A DNA stretch of 64,000 bases from Deinococcus detaillensis (GTDB lineage: Bacteria > Deinococcota > Deinococci > Deinococcales > Deinococcaceae). The stretch spans positions 1 to 64,000 of the forward strand of contig NZ_VKDB01000004.1 of NCBI RefSeq assembly GCF_007280555.1, in the 5' to 3' direction. Positions 63,754-64,000 of the stretch are shown piece after piece; the first letter of the stretch is position 1, and every line of letters begins with the position of its first letter. The notes under the pieces are model-generated. The model was not told the DNA's origin. It searched no databases and saw only the letters and a list, made by a program, of their open reading frames with translations. Both the position numbers and the translations under genes were made by a program.

Positions 63754-64000
63754 TCACGGATACACCCCGCGCAGCACCGCCGCGCCGTGCAACTTGTTGA
63801 GGGCCACGGCGTAAGCGGCAGTCCGCAGATCGGGCGTGCCGTGCAACTTGGCAAAAGCCATCACATCCGTCACGGCGGCGGTGATGCGCTTGTCTAAAGC
63901 GGCGTAAATTTCGTCTTCTTGCCAAAAAAAGTTGCTGGCGTCTTGCACCCACTCCAAGTAGTTGGTGATCACGCCGCCGATACTGGCAATCAAATCGGGA
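63754..64000 (-). CDS. second glutamate dehydrogenase, C-terminal part (partial)
   Basis: The 81 residues inside the window ([21 protein letters not shown], then [16 protein letters not shown]) match the end of the neighbouring Gdh, including the final RGVYP. The rest lies beyond base 64000, so the M at 63993 is not a start. The pair recalls the GdhA/GdhB hetero-complex of Thermus; catalytic residues of this copy are not visible. Confidence 0.85.
   Translation of the reverse strand, partial: PDLIASIGGVITNYLEWVQDASNFFWQEDEIYAALDKRITAAVTDVMAFAKLHGTPDLRTAAYAVALNKLHGAAVLRGVYP

Overview
The window looks like chromosomal DNA of a Deinococcus species. Signs are the GC-rich genes, the Ro60 orthologue rsr with Y-like RNA cores upstream, RecD2, an SdrP/DdrI-type CRP regulator, the quinone-type PyrD, and above all the many genes whose start codon sits 5-9 nt after a TANNNT -10 box (leaderless transcription, known to be common in Deinococcus). 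It reads as core genome with a few accessory items (a VapBC pair, an HNH protein, lineage-specific lipoproteins). I see no prophage, insertion sequence or CRISPR array.

Layout. 1-0.6 kb: 5' end of a 16S rRNA gene leaving the window leftwards, with its leader and promoter. 0.8-9 kb: an MrfA-like helicase with a PcrA/UvrD-like tail, ribosomal protein L25, a DnaQ-like exonuclease, a DMT transporter, a secreted anchored protein, and RecD2. 9.2-12.5 kb: an HD-GYP phosphodiesterase and a GGDEF cyclase in tandem (c-di-GMP turnover). 12.7-24.3 kb: lipoproteins, SthA transhydrogenase, a truncated globin coupled to an amidohydrolase (possible aminodeoxyfutalosine deaminase), a three-gene ABC exporter, a hydrolase, a cytochrome c, an RsmC-like methyltransferase and NhaA. 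24.4-26.75 kb: rsr and, upstream on the same strand, about 600 nt of structured RNA with three Y-RNA-like cores and tRNA-like folds. This is the most unusual part of the window.

26.8-35.8 kb: GNAT, a secreted nuclease, a cysteine-cluster protein, CoaE, a glycosyltransferase/membrane protein pair, DoxX, TruB, and an ECF sigma/anti-sigma operon headed by a small membrane protein. 36-41.8 kb: GyrA (with a possible DdrO operator), a DdrI/SdrP regulator, an HNH protein, PyrD and an Rrf2 regulator. 41.9-51 kb: a large membrane Fe-S oxidoreductase with a repetitive tail, a MoxR ATPase and its metallopeptidase/VWA partner, a methyltransferase, AccB-AccC and EF-P. 51-64 kb: a large AfsR/SARP-like regulator, a lipoprotein, an Lrp-type RAM protein, phosphotransacetylase, a putative quinate dehydrogenase, VapBC, and two tandem glutamate dehydrogenases, the second cut by the window edge.

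The themes are stress and RNA quality control (rsr and its RNAs, RecD2, GyrA, DdrI, MrfA-like helicase), central metabolism (Pta, AccBC, Gdh, SthA, PyrD), and signalling. All functions are inferred from reading protein and DNA sequence by eye; no database search was run.
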